Shown: positions 1 to 8,922 of the stretch, piece by piece
Numbering within the stretch: position 1 is the first letter of the stretch
Layout of the letters: each line of letters starts with the position of its first letter
From: Hsuehochloa calcarea
Lineage: Eukaryota > Streptophyta > Magnoliopsida > Poales > Poaceae
Assembly: GCA_036346395.1 (NCBI GenBank)
Contig: CM070603.1
Span: 26,135,045 to 26,199,044, forward strand
DNA: 64,000 nt
Reading direction: 5' to 3'
Position numbers and translations under genes: made by a program
Notes under the pieces: model-generated
Seen by the model: the letters and a program-made list of their open reading frames with translations, nothing else
Told to the model about the DNA's origin: nothing
Databases searched by the model: none

Positions 1-661
1 CCTCTGAGTGCGAGGAAAACCAGTTACCCGAAATACGTGCTTGATGTTGTGGCCCATACGTAGGTAGCAGTCCTGCTACATTCGGTAGTCGGTACTCTGA
101 GGGCGCAGCAACAGTGAGAGAGGTCTCATTGTGACCATAAAGCATGTTACGAGGAACACGCCTCATGTTGACCCCGATCCTGAGATACTCCTGGGCTTTC
201 CTAAGGCGGCGTCGAGTCTCCCACAACTCGTACGCCTTGCAGCGATAGACTTGGTCCATAATATGGACCAATCTCGCTAACCGTCGCACCCGGGGATCTT
301 CTCCATATTGGATTTCAGCGAAGAAATCCCTTTCCGTGACATGGTCCCGTTGTACAAAATGGTCGTAGGGCGACTAGGATAACTTAGTCATTTCATGGCG
401 GAGGTGATTCATGGACACCCGCGCCACCTCCTGTACTGCCATGGCCTCCGAGGTACCGCTGGCCTGGAAGCTATAGGGAACACTCCCAGTCACATGCCTT
501 GCAATAATATTAACCATCGCTCAGTACTCTTCCATTCCCGGTCCTCGATCTTGGCGGTAGACGGTGTACTCGGGTTGGTAGGTGAAATTGGCTCTCCACA
601 ACATCTCCCTCAGCAACGCCGGGTACCCCTTAACGTCTTCGGCCTGAGTCTCCTTCACTAA
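1..661 (-). pseudogene. Internal ORF of gypsy element D, conserved grass hypothetical type, broken
   Basis: On the minus strand this stretch reads as one long protein frame running out of the window at position 1. It contains blocks such as GYPALLREMLWRANFTYQPEY and VPYSFQASGTSEAMAVQEVA. In-frame stops lie at about 521-523 (TGA) and 374-376 (TAG), so it is decayed. From memory, similar proteins with no assigned function recur in grass genomes next to gypsy LTRs; I cannot search to confirm. It has no gag zinc knuckle, protease or RT motif. It lies directly downstream of the primer binding site of D, where gag would normally be, so D may be a non-autonomous element carrying its own unrelated ORF. 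Function unknown. Confidence 0.5.
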
Positions 662-884
662 AAACCAACTGCTCATTTACACACAAGAAAGACAAGGTAA
701 GTGAAAAAAAATCATTTTGTAGATCCAACTGAAAGTTGGGTAAGAAATGATTCTAAGATGGATGAGAAATAAAAGGTTCATATGTCTTAGGTTTTCAGAA
801 ACTATTTTGTTAGTTGAAAATATGCTTTGAATGTAGACTCACAAAAGTTAATGACCATGCTATTCCTAACCTACAGTCAGTATG
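662..884 (-). other. Leader of element D, no gene seen
   Basis: AT-rich stretch between the primer binding site of D and its internal ORF on the minus strand. I see no ORF or other feature. It matches the expected 5' untranslated leader of an LTR retrotransposon. Confidence 0.4.
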
Positions 885-896
885 GCTCTGATACCA
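885..896 (-). other. Primer binding site of element D (initiator tRNA-Met type)
   Basis: The minus strand reads TGGTATCAGAGC, the usual plant primer binding site complementary to the 3' end of initiator methionine tRNA. It follows the LTR edge (CA on the minus strand at 901-902) after a short ACGT spacer. This sets the 3' boundary of the D LTR and shows that the element runs leftward out of the window. Confidence 0.85.
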
Positions 897-1328
897 ACGT
901 TGTGGGGACCCCGAATTATTTACATAGGATCACAGTCCTCCAGATCATATGTAAATAACTCTAGGTCTTCATGTTCTGAAATCCAACTTAACCCATGGAG
1001 ATGCGTCGAACTTGGCAGTTCGAGACCATACTCACATGAGTCAAGAAACATTTCAAATCTTTGAATATGTGTCTCGTGTTAGCTCCCAAGGATCAAGGCT
1101 AACACACACATATCTCAATCAACATCGATCACAGTCATACACAAGGCATACATATATATTACACATGTCGTGCAAGACAAGGACTTATGCCCATAATTTA
1201 CAACAGAGTCTGACCGACCAAATTTAAACATTAACATAAGTACATAGCGGAAAATAAATTATTAAGAACAAAAACTCCAGCAGGGTGTGCCCTTCTGAAA
1301 GGCAACTGAGTGGAGGCCAGAAATAGCG

Positions 1329-1390
1329 TTATTCGTTAGCATCACCAAAGTCAGCGCAAACGAAATGATCTATGTTATAATCTTCCTCAC
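1329..1390 (-). other. Candidate terminal exon in LTR D, acidic C-terminus
   Basis: On the minus strand, a pyrimidine-rich stretch ending TTTGTTCAG is followed by a 62-nt open stretch. In the frame set by a phase-1 splice it reads EEDYNIDHFVCADFGDANE and stops (TAA at 1329-1331). The upstream flank resembles the acceptor flank of the exon at 27179-27246 in LTR C, and both exons are short, acidic and end just after an aromatic/acidic stretch. The proposed partner exon is at 2702-2762. This is an inferred splice structure; no transcript evidence is available here. Confidence 0.45.
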
Positions 1391-2701
1391 CTGAACAAAT
1401 GGACAATCCGTTAAAGTACAAAGTTGTACTTGCACGACTTACACAAATAAAAATTTATACATGCTAGTAGTTGATCAAAGAGAGGTTATAGTGGCTCTAG
1501 TTTTTGCATAAACGCAACATTACTCAATCTACACCTTCTAGTTTTATAAAACAGTTTTAGCAATAGACTGTTTAACAAAAGAGAGTTAAATAACATAAAG
1601 ATAAATATATTTCAAACAATATCAAAGTGGTAGCCCCACTTTAATAAACTAAACTCATGACACACCTGTCATGTCGATACAAAGTTGTCCCATGTCAAGT
1701 TTTAATTTAGAGTCTAACAATGATGTCAGTCAAAGCCTAAGTGATGTCCATAATCGTGTACACGGCTATTCGAATAGGTCATAACCCTACAAGGGAGTGC
1801 ATCTTTACCCACACAACTTGATCAGCCTGTAAGCCTCCGAATAATAACACACTTCCTTTGGTGTGTCAGCCATGGAAATCAAGACTCGGTGTTTTTCAGC
1901 AAGAAAATTATATTGAAGTGAAACACCCATCCGTGATAAAATCTCGCTTAGTGCTAGCTATACCGCCTACTAATTAACCGGGTATGCAAGTTGTGTCGGA
2001 GGGGCCAATGTAAGGAGTTAGCTTGTGGGTCGATCGCCCAACATCAAAATAATAATAGCGCTCACTTGAACATTATATTCTTACAATGGGTTCCTAAGGA
2101 ACATGAGATTTCACGGTCTCATATCCTGACACCACCTATGTTTCAAATCAATACGACTTTCCCCTTACTTGACCAAGCGGCGCCCATGCACCGCGTATGG
2201 AAGTATGAATTATACTTAGAATGACAGCCCAAATTCGGTCCTTGATGATCTGAACAAATCTTTCCATAATACCCAATTCTCGTGCACGAAGGCGTCCTCA
2301 CTACTAGCCATTTGTCCAGATCTAAATCCATTTTTAAAGAACAAAATTTAGACTCCACAATCAGATTCAAAGATCTCAACTGAAAATATAAATACAATGA
2401 TTCAGTGTTTCCCAGGATTGACAAAATAACACCGTCAACCGAACTACGCGACTACTGACTTGCGTGGCTAAGCATAAACACCAACGATAAGAAAAATCAC
2501 ACACAAGTAACTTAGGCGTATTTGTAAAGGAGAATTCAAGGTTAACCTACATCAATTGAGATTAGCTAACAAGACTTTACAAAGTATTTATACCCGAAAA
2601 TAGCATGCACGCAAATAATATTTGCATTTTAAAACACTAAAGTAGAAAATATTGGGAGCAACATGTTTGCAAGGATAAAAGTAAAAAAGTGATGCTTGCA
2701 C

Positions 2702-2762
2702 CTTGCTGAAATGCCAATTGTCCACTCTCAGATGGGTACTCGTTAGCCTCGGTCGGCTCGAA
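2702..2762 (-). other. Candidate penultimate exon in LTR D
   Basis: Minus-strand open stretch reading FEPTEANEYPSESGQLAFQQ, ending CAGCAAG before a GT (GTGCAAG), a reasonable donor in phase 1. It follows a T-rich tract ending GGAG, a possible acceptor. It would join to the exon at 1329-1390 across an intron of about 1.3 kb. Acidic composition, phase and placement parallel the exon at 25993-26055 in LTR C. The 5' edge is uncertain, and no upstream exon could be assigned. Confidence 0.4.
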
Positions 2763-4023
2763 CTCCAAAGAAAAACACGATATTGAATAAACAACGAGAA
2801 AAGTGAGAAAATTCAAAATACATGAAATTATCATAGTAAAGAGATGATGATAAAACATGAATTTAGGTGAAAGCTTTAATTCATTCGGAGTTCATTTCAA
2901 TTTTCTATGGTTTTTTCAAGGTTAAAGTTGTTAGTGTTCATAAATTTTAAATATCACATTTTTTTTGTAACAGTAACAGATTCAAAACCTAATCCAATTT
3001 AAAGTACAGAAAAATGTAAACTAACAAAATTGAGTTTGCTTATTTTGGATTTAAAATGAATTACTTATGAATTTTTTAAGTTTATAACAATTTTTAGTAT
3101 AAAAACAATTAAATTTGGATTTTCTAATTACCCGAAATACTTTTTATACTCACTCGCAGCCATAGGTAATGACAAGTGGGACCCAGGTTAGGGTTGACTC
3201 GGTCAATGTTGACCCGGTCAGATCTGTTGGCTACGTCGAAAGCGTATCCAAGGAATACATCTTCTAATCAGGAAGATGTAAATTTGTTCTTAGTATGCTA
3301 GAAATACGTTTTTCCTTAAGAGAAAATGTATTTTCTCAATTTTACAGAAACACTTAACCGACCATATGGGCCCACATGTAATAGAGTCAATGTTTTAAAC
3401 TAATCCCAAATAACAGTCATTAACGGTGGGACCCACATGTCATAGGTTCACTAAGAAACATGTTTTAGTTTAATGACGGTCATTACCCTAATTACGCCAG
3501 CGGCTCGACGGCTGTTCGACGACGGCTCAGTTTGCGACCGCGGCAGCGAGGACGAGGATTCGGCAAAGGAGAGGGGCTCTGGACTCGGGAGCGGCTCCAC
3601 CGGGTGCATGAAGACCTTACGAACACGATGGCAGTGGCTTGGAGTTCGATGGTCAACGGCGTTGAGCTCGCGTAGGTCGGAGGCGGAGACGAACTTATGT
3701 CTTCGGTGGATAAGATGCCTCGAAGGGCAATGAGGTCCGTTAGAAGGTGTGCAGGCTGTGGTCACTGTAACACCTCGATCTCGGTCTTCACCGTGGACCC
3801 GCCACACAAGCACACCCAACAATGTCGGCGATGGAGGTCGGTGGCGCCTGGAATCACGACGGTGGCGGTTCACCGAAGCTAGAGAAGACAAAGATGCACA
3901 GCCTTGTTATTGCGCCAAAAGTCAATTACCTTCACCAAAATACTCAGTGAGGTATTGCTATCATGATGGATAAAGCGGCGTTAAGAAAGACTCACGGGAA
4001 CGACGATGAGCTTTGAGGCTGTG

Positions 4024-4032
4024 CATTATATA
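4024..4032 (-). promoter_or_regulatory. Possible TATA box of LTR D
   Basis: The minus strand reads AGTATATAATGC here, a TATA-like sequence inside the GC-rich core of the LTR, the right area for a U3/R boundary. Assigned from sequence only. Confidence 0.3.
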
Positions 4033-4940
4033 CTACTACAACTCACTTGAAACAAGCAATGTGGGACTGCGGGCCAGTGGGGACGAAGATATCGCTCTCG
4101 GTGATTCAATGATCTAGCACCGACGGTGAGGTCGTGGACGCGAGTGCAGCACCGAGGCGTGCCCTAGTCCATCGTCTCCTTCACCGGCCGAAACGAAAAA
4201 TTGGAGCGTTGAGAGTGAGGAAGTGCTAGAGGAAGAAAATGAGAGGGCCATGGAGCTAGGTGAAGTCCCAGCGACTCTTCTCGGACAGACACACGTGCAA
4301 GAGGTGGCGAAGGCGACGTCGTGGTGCTCATGTGCGACGCCAGCGCCACGTGGCCGAAGCGGCAGGAGGAAGAAGACGGTGCTGACGGGTGGGCCCGGCC
4401 TAGCAGTGGGAGCGGTGGGTCAGCGTGGTCGGACGAGCGAAGTGGCACGGGCGAGCAGACTTGGTCCAATCAAGCCGATTGGTGCGGATGGCTACTGTCC
4501 TGAGTGGTTCGGTCCGGTCGGACGGTTTTACCGAATTCAAATTCAAACTTCCAAACTTTGACTGAGGTTTAAACCTAGCAAATAAATTTATAAAAATCTG
4601 AAATTTTTCATAGGGGTTCGTGAGACAATATAGAACTGATACAATTTTTCCAAAAATATTGTTCAAGATTTATCCCTTATTTAAAATTCATTAACAACAA
4701 TTATTTAAGGATTGAGTTTGTATTTTTCCCAATGTCAATTTGAATTCGAAAATTTTCATAAAATTTATATTTATTCATGATATTTATTCTAGTATTTGAA
4801 TAAATTATTTTCTGGAGATTGTCATAAATATTCGTGTCCATTTATTTTAGGTTTGAAGTTTAATCTAAATGTTTATTCTTTAATTTTAAAATTTTAAATT
4901 TCATAACTTTTGATTTGACTCCAAAAATGAAATGAAAAGT

Positions 4941-4945
4941 CTATG
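4941..4945. repeat. Target-site duplication CTATG, left of LTR B1
   Basis: CTATG directly precedes LTR B1. The same five bases follow LTR B1 at 6693-6697 and LTR B2 at 22531-22535. Confidence 0.85.
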
Positions 4946-5058
4946 TGTGGATATCATGGGGATATTCTCCAGATCTTAGGATGATGTGACAATTGGCAAT
5001 GGCATTAATGGTTTGTCGTTTCACCGGGTTTTCGACAAAGTTCAGGGATTCTGGACAG

Positions 5059-5330
5059 GGGTGGTCCGACCGGCCATAGCATGGCGGTCCGACCGGTCCC
5101 AAATCGGTCGGACCGGCTGTGACAAAAATGTTTAGAACTGGCTGGGCCAAAAATAGGTGTTGTAGGCAAGTGAGGGGATCCCAATGCACTTGGTCTGATA
5201 ATTTTTGGAGTTCCCAAGCAAAAGTTCTATTCGTTTTAAGTTTCGAAGGTTTGAAATTTGGGGCTTGAATTTGGCTAAGTCCTAGTGGCGGTCCGACCGC
5301 TCACGAGGAAGCGGTCGGACCGTTTTCACT
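5059..5330. repeat. Palindrome cluster CGGTCNGACCG, U3 side of LTR B1
   Basis: At least five copies (some degenerate) of an 11-bp palindrome with a free central base, CGGTCNGACCG, lie in this stretch shortly after the LTR start. A second cluster lies near the LTR end. The spacers are unrelated to each other, so these are not simple tandem repeats. Confidence 0.8.
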
Positions 5331-5764
5331 TTGAGCGTCGACCAACCGTGGTGATGTTGTTTTGTTAGGTCAAGTTCATTGGTATCATGGCATATGTATT
5401 GCATGATGCATGTTTTGACTAACATGGGCCAAGTTGTGAAGAACATGTTCCCGAATTCGTGTTTGCTTGTCTATGGTTGTGCAGGTTGCTTGGTGGTCAA
5501 CGACGGTCAACGGCGAGGAGGATCGGGACTAGACTTGGAGAGTTGAGGTCCAGAACAATCGACGATGCCAGGTGAGGTCAATGACTCAAGCGTGACACAA
5601 GATGGACAAGGGTGACCTATTGGCGAATCCATGGTGCATGGTGAAGCGGTTTAGGTCAAAAGGTTAAAGACGGGGCTTTACGAAGCGTGCGTGTGTGACC
5701 CGTTTGTTAGTGGGCCTTAACGGGAGCCCAATTGAGTCAAACCCTAGAGGTTCTAGGCCTCCAC

Positions 5765-5774
5765 TATAAATAGG
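5765..5774 (+). promoter_or_regulatory. TATA box of LTR B1
   Basis: TATAAATAGG about 820 bp into the LTR, between the two palindrome clusters, with the same context in LTR B2 (21607). It is the best promoter candidate of this LTR; transcription would start some 30 bp downstream. Confidence 0.7.
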
Positions 5775-6354
5775 AGGAGGTGGTGGCTGCACAATCTCTT
5801 TCTCGCCTCATTTATGTTTCAAAACCCTAATTGGCTTAGGGGGAGTTGAGGTGGAGGCTAGAGTGCTTGATGGTTTGAGGTGAATTTCGTGATCTTGGAT
5901 TGACCACTGATCCATGATGGTGTGGGTGTAATCCAACAGCAATCACGTTCTTAATCTATGCAAGGTTTGCTTGAGATAAGTCTCTTTTCGTTCTTGCTTT
6001 CAATTTCGTGATTTTAGGGCTTTCTTTGATCCGCGAGTTTGTGATTGATTCTTTCATGTGAATTAGCTTGCTGTGATATGTGTGAATCTATCTAGGATCA
6101 TCTTGATCATCTATCACTCACGAACAAACATTAGGATCAAGTTTTCGTTCTTGCCCGGTTTTATACCCTCTGTTACTTAATTGACAACTGTTCAGGATCT
6201 ATTCAAGAATTATCATTATATTCGATTGGAATAGGTCCTCAATAGCATAGAGAAGGTGTGTGCAAAGTTTCGTGAAGTTTGGAGTTGAGAATCAAAAGTT
6301 AGACCAAATTGCAACTTCGTCATCGGGCTGTTTTTACTGTTTCAGATCGGTTCT

Positions 6355-6485
6355 GGAGCGTGCCGGTCAGACCGCCCATCATCACCGGTCCGACCGATTT
6401 GGCAGCGGTCCGACCGCCAGTATAACAGCGGTCCGACCGCCCGACAATCGGTCCAACCGGTTGGGTCCAGAGGTCAGACCGCCAG
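6355..6485. repeat. Palindrome cluster, U5 side of LTR B1
   Basis: About six copies of the CGGTCNGACCG-type palindrome (some degenerate, such as GGTCAGACCG and GGTCCAACCG) in 130 bp, ending about 205 bp before the LTR end. It lies downstream of the TATA box, so it would be in the 5' leader of the transcript. Confidence 0.8.
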
Positions 6486-6697
6486 TGCATTGTGTTGCTT
6501 TAATCTTAGTTGATTTTGTCATATTGCTTAGGGGATTAATTTGAATTCAATACTAGTCTTCCGCTGTACTGATATATTGATCTTCATAGCTTTCTAATAG
6601 CTATTGGAGTGAATTTGTGTTGAATTCATAATTTGGGAAAAAGTGAGCGTGCTCCTATTCACCCCCCCTCTAGTCGCCTTTTCGGTCCAACACTATG

Positions 6698-6737
6698 AAA
6701 TGCTTCTAAAATATATTAATAAAAATGGGATGTGATA
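6698..6737 (-). mobile_element. Tip of LTR D (first 40 bp), copy 1
   Basis: Continuation of the LTR of D to the right of solo LTR B1. On the minus strand it gives the start of the LTR, reading through ATCCCATTTTTATTAATA. The matching stretch at 22536-22575 keeps the expected terminal TGTCACATCCC. Confidence 0.65.
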
Positions 6738-7558
6738 TCACGAGAGTCGACCGTGCATGAGGTGTAGATGCATCTGATACACCGGGCCCTTGCCACTTCG
6801 GTGCATGTAGCTCCCGTGGATTTGACACCATTGCAGGACATTCCCGTGAAGTTGACACCGAAGCAGGTAGCTCCAGGCAGATATCACTCTTGGGCAAATG
6901 GATGAATGTTCCAATGGCTTGCCCTAGAGTCATGACCTCGTTGTTTGGGGGAATCTATAGTGGGATGACCGCGAAATTGGCATAAACACTGTCCACATTC
7001 ACTTTTGTAAAACCCGGTGCTGGATTTACACCGTGCACCAAAGTCCCAACACCGGATGGATACACCTGGCCCCAAGCAACATCTAGGGCAACGGAAACAT
7101 ATCTCACTTGGAGCTTGCACTTCATAGCCACCTACATAAATGATACAAAATTAGCTACTCCAACAGGCCTATCAATGGATCGAGTATTCCAGAGATAATA
7201 ATTTTTACCAGGATGTCATGGATTGGAAATCTGTTGTCGCCTTTTGCTGTAGGGTTAGGATTGGAAGCGCAGCTACAAGGAAGTTTGGGGGGCTGGCTAG
7301 CACAATAGGGGCAGGGGCTTGCAACTGATTTTCCCTAAGCCTTTCCTCAAGGCTCTCAATCTGCCGTCGCGTCTCATCTCTGACGTGATCGTTGATCTCA
7401 TCTCTGATGGATTCAGTGATTTTATCTCTGAGGGATTCACGAATCTCCTATCGTAGACGTGTCATCAACAACAGGGAGCATCTGTGTCATCGACACAAGA
7501 CAATCATGAGACTTCATGCCAATTAACTTCAAATCTTACATCAAAATAAGTTTCTTCA
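6738..7558 (-). pseudogene. CACTA-type gene fragment (DUF8039-like C-terminus), copy 1
   Basis: On the minus strand an upstream stretch reads IRESLRDKITESIRDEI and ESLEERLRENQ, a charged helical region, then an AT-rich interval with GTAAAA and TTTATGTAG edges that looks like a short intron (about 7132-7210). Next comes VAMKCKLQVRYVSVALD and, after a stop, VMTLGQAIGTFIHLPKSDI. The pattern C-x-L-x2-Y, a later LGQAIGTFI and a K-x-DI end resembles the C-terminal domain found in many grass CACTA (En/Spm)-associated proteins. Family placement is from memory. Stops and frame changes show it is dead. A second copy lies at 22576-23395. Confidence 0.45.
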
Positions 7559-7805
7559 TGTTGGCGGAGTAACCGGATTATCGTAGGGGTGGCCCCACCG
7601 GCCACAACGCCCAGGCCAAGCATACCCGGAGGGCCCCGAAGCCCCGCGAGGCCCGGAGCAGCAAGACCTACGGGCCACCCCCAGGGCGGGGCCGAAGCAC
7701 CCCGGAGGCCCCGAAGACCTGCGAGCACCGGAGCAGCAAGACCTCCGGGCCACCCCAGAGGGCCCCGAAGCCCCGCGAGGCCCGGAGTAGCAAGACCTCC
7801 GAGCC
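7559..7805 (+). mobile_element. Partial 5' LTR of gypsy G, copy 1
   Basis: Starts TGTTGGCGGAGTAACC like the LTR of G at 23396, and holds about three GC-rich repeat units. It then jumps directly to sequence matching position 24366 inside G gag, so the LTR end, primer site and gag start are missing. The junction falls at a shared GCCACCC, suggesting a short-homology deletion. Confidence 0.65.
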
Positions 7806-7964
7806 ACCCAGCGCCCCGAGGACCAAGCGGAGTAGAACCTCACAGGCCGCTGCTCGCCCCGAAGAGGAAATCGAGCACTCCACGCAGGACACCGTGGCTG
7901 GCGAGGCTCCCCCCGAGACTCGGGCGGTCGGCCAACCGCTTGCTTCGGCCCCGCCGGGGGCAGC
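7806..7964 (+). pseudogene. Gag fragment of gypsy G, copy 1
   Basis: Matches 24366-24520, the N-terminal basic/proline-rich part of G gag, ending where LTR C begins. It has no start codon of its own and is joined to LTR sequence by a deletion. Shadow ORFs here, all GC-rich, are not independent genes. Confidence 0.6.
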
Positions 7965-8021
7965 TGTAGCATCCCGCTTTTTCAGAGATTTTCAAAATTT
8001 TAAAAGAGAACCACTTGCTTT
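7965..8021 (+). mobile_element. First 57 bp of LTR C, truncated copy
   Basis: TGTAGCATCCCGCTTTTTCA and the following bases match the start of the C LTR at 30057. Identity stops after CCACTTGCTTT and the sequence switches to copia B gag. This is the breakpoint of the rearrangement. Confidence 0.85.
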
Positions 8022-8578
8022 TGAGGAAATAAGGAGGGAAAGCCAGCTTGGAAGAAGCCTCCTTTCAACAAATCAAGGTATGTGGCTAATAAGCTTGTGA
8101 AGGCCGCTCACCGGGTTCTTGCCGCTTTTGAGGATCAATCCTTGAGCGATGTGGATTCTGGGAGTGAGGAGGACAAGGAGGAGGAGATACCTCAAGGCAA
8201 AAAGAAAGGGAAGGCCAAGGACTTCACTGGCATGTACTTCATGGCTGACACTGACGACATTGATGATGATGAGGTATCTTTTTCTTATGATGAGCTTTCT
8301 GCTAAATATGATTCTATAGTTGAGCAATTGCTTAGTCAAGATGAAGCACTAGAATTTGTCATGACAAAAAATAAGAAATTAGAGTCAAAGATTAGCAAAA
8401 TGAAAGTAGAGCTTAAAAATGCTAAGACTCTTGAACCTGATGAATGTTTATCTTGTCATGCTATGCATTCAGAAATTGCCAAATTACAATCTGCTTATAA
8501 TATTTCTGTGCAACAACTTGAGAATGCTAGATCTGAGCTAAATGAAATTAAAAGTGCTCCTTGTGAAAAATGTTTAGA
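8022..8578 (+). pseudogene. Copia B gag fragment (coiled-coil part)
   Basis: Open frame from the middle of a Sirevirus gag. It includes the acidic motif LSDVDSGSEEDKEEE, then KGKAKDFTGMYFMADT, then a long heptad-like region with spaced Cys pairs (CLSCHAMH, CEKCLEC). The parallel block in element A reads MSDVDSEMEDDESDS and AHDFSGMCFMA. The N-terminal half with its first zinc knuckle, and the start codon, are missing on the left (breakpoint 8021/8022). On the right the frame runs into the LTR tail of A at 8579. Assigned to B because B protease/integrase continue in the same orientation beyond A. Confidence 0.75.
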
Positions 8579-8867
8579 ATGTTCAGACCGCCAGTTGAAG
8601 GCCGGTCGAACCGATTTCAAACCAGTCAGACCGCCCTTGGTAGCCGGTTAGACCGCATGTGCCCAGATCAGCCCTTTGAGATTAAGTCTCCACTTTTGTG
8701 TTGTGTGGTTGTCGGGGTTATCGAATTCAGCACAAGGCTTCCACTGTGCGCTTACTGATCTTCTTAGCTTTCATAGCTAAAGGAGTAAAGTTCGTGTTGA
8801 ATTTGATTAAGGCGAGAAAGTTGAGAAAGCGCCTATTCACCCCCCTAGTCGCCTTTACGGTCCTACA
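8579..8867 (+). mobile_element. 5' LTR of copia A, only the last 289 bp
   Basis: Matches 15748-16036, the end of the A 3' LTR, including degenerate palindromes and the end ACGGTCCTACA. The first roughly 1.56 kb of the LTR is gone. The same deletion appears to have removed B gag/protease sequence. Confidence 0.85.
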
Positions 8868-8869
8868 AG

Positions 8870-8882
8870 TGGTATCAGAGCC
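8870..8882 (+). other. Primer binding site of copia A
   Basis: TGGTATCAGAGCC starts two bases after the LTR end CCTACA. This is the initiator tRNA-Met type. The following leader (GGTTAGCTCTTCT) is shared with copia I at 55976. Confidence 0.9.
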
Positions 8883-8922
8883 GGTTAGCTCTTCTCATAG
8901 ATCTTAACCGGTCTTTGGAGCC

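Larger units (their letters stand above)
901..4945 (-). mobile_element. 5' LTR of gypsy element D (main part)
   Basis: Very long minus-strand LTR of about 4.1 kb once the insertion of B1 at 4946-6697 is removed; its first 40 bp lie at 6698-6737. The LTR starts TGTCACATCCCA on the minus strand (the first copy now reads TGATATC.. through mutation) and ends CCCCACA before the primer binding site. It has a GC-rich core (about 3480-4560) and AT-rich flanks, the same plan as LTR C. Long LTRs with an initiator-Met primer site fit the Tekay/Del branch of Ty3/gypsy. It holds two small exons described separately. Many short ORFs in the GC-rich core show no protein-like conservation. Confidence 0.75.
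4946..6692 (+). mobile_element. Solo LTR B1, Sirevirus-type copia
   Basis: A 1747-bp LTR starting TGTGGATATC and ending CGGTCCAACA, flanked on both sides by CTATG. No primer binding site follows and no polypurine tract precedes it, so it is a solo LTR rather than the end of an attached element. It closely matches LTR B2 at 20776-22530. The end contains the run ATTCACCCCCC followed by CTAGTCGCC, shared in variant form by all copia LTRs here and typical of Sirevirus LTRs. It sits inside LTR D. Confidence 0.9.

Noticed and set aside
3451..3973. Overlapping plus- and minus-strand ORFs in LTR D
   Set aside because: GC-rich LTR core, frames on both strands, no recognisable protein motif.
5059..5330. 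CRISPR-like array from the spaced CGGTCNGACCG motifs
   Set aside because: Spacing is irregular, motif is 11 bp and palindromic, and the setting is a plant LTR; no cas genes.
7556..7972. Glycine/proline-rich ORFs on both strands, collagen-like
   Set aside because: They arise from the GC-rich tandem repeat of LTR G and are open in several frames at once.
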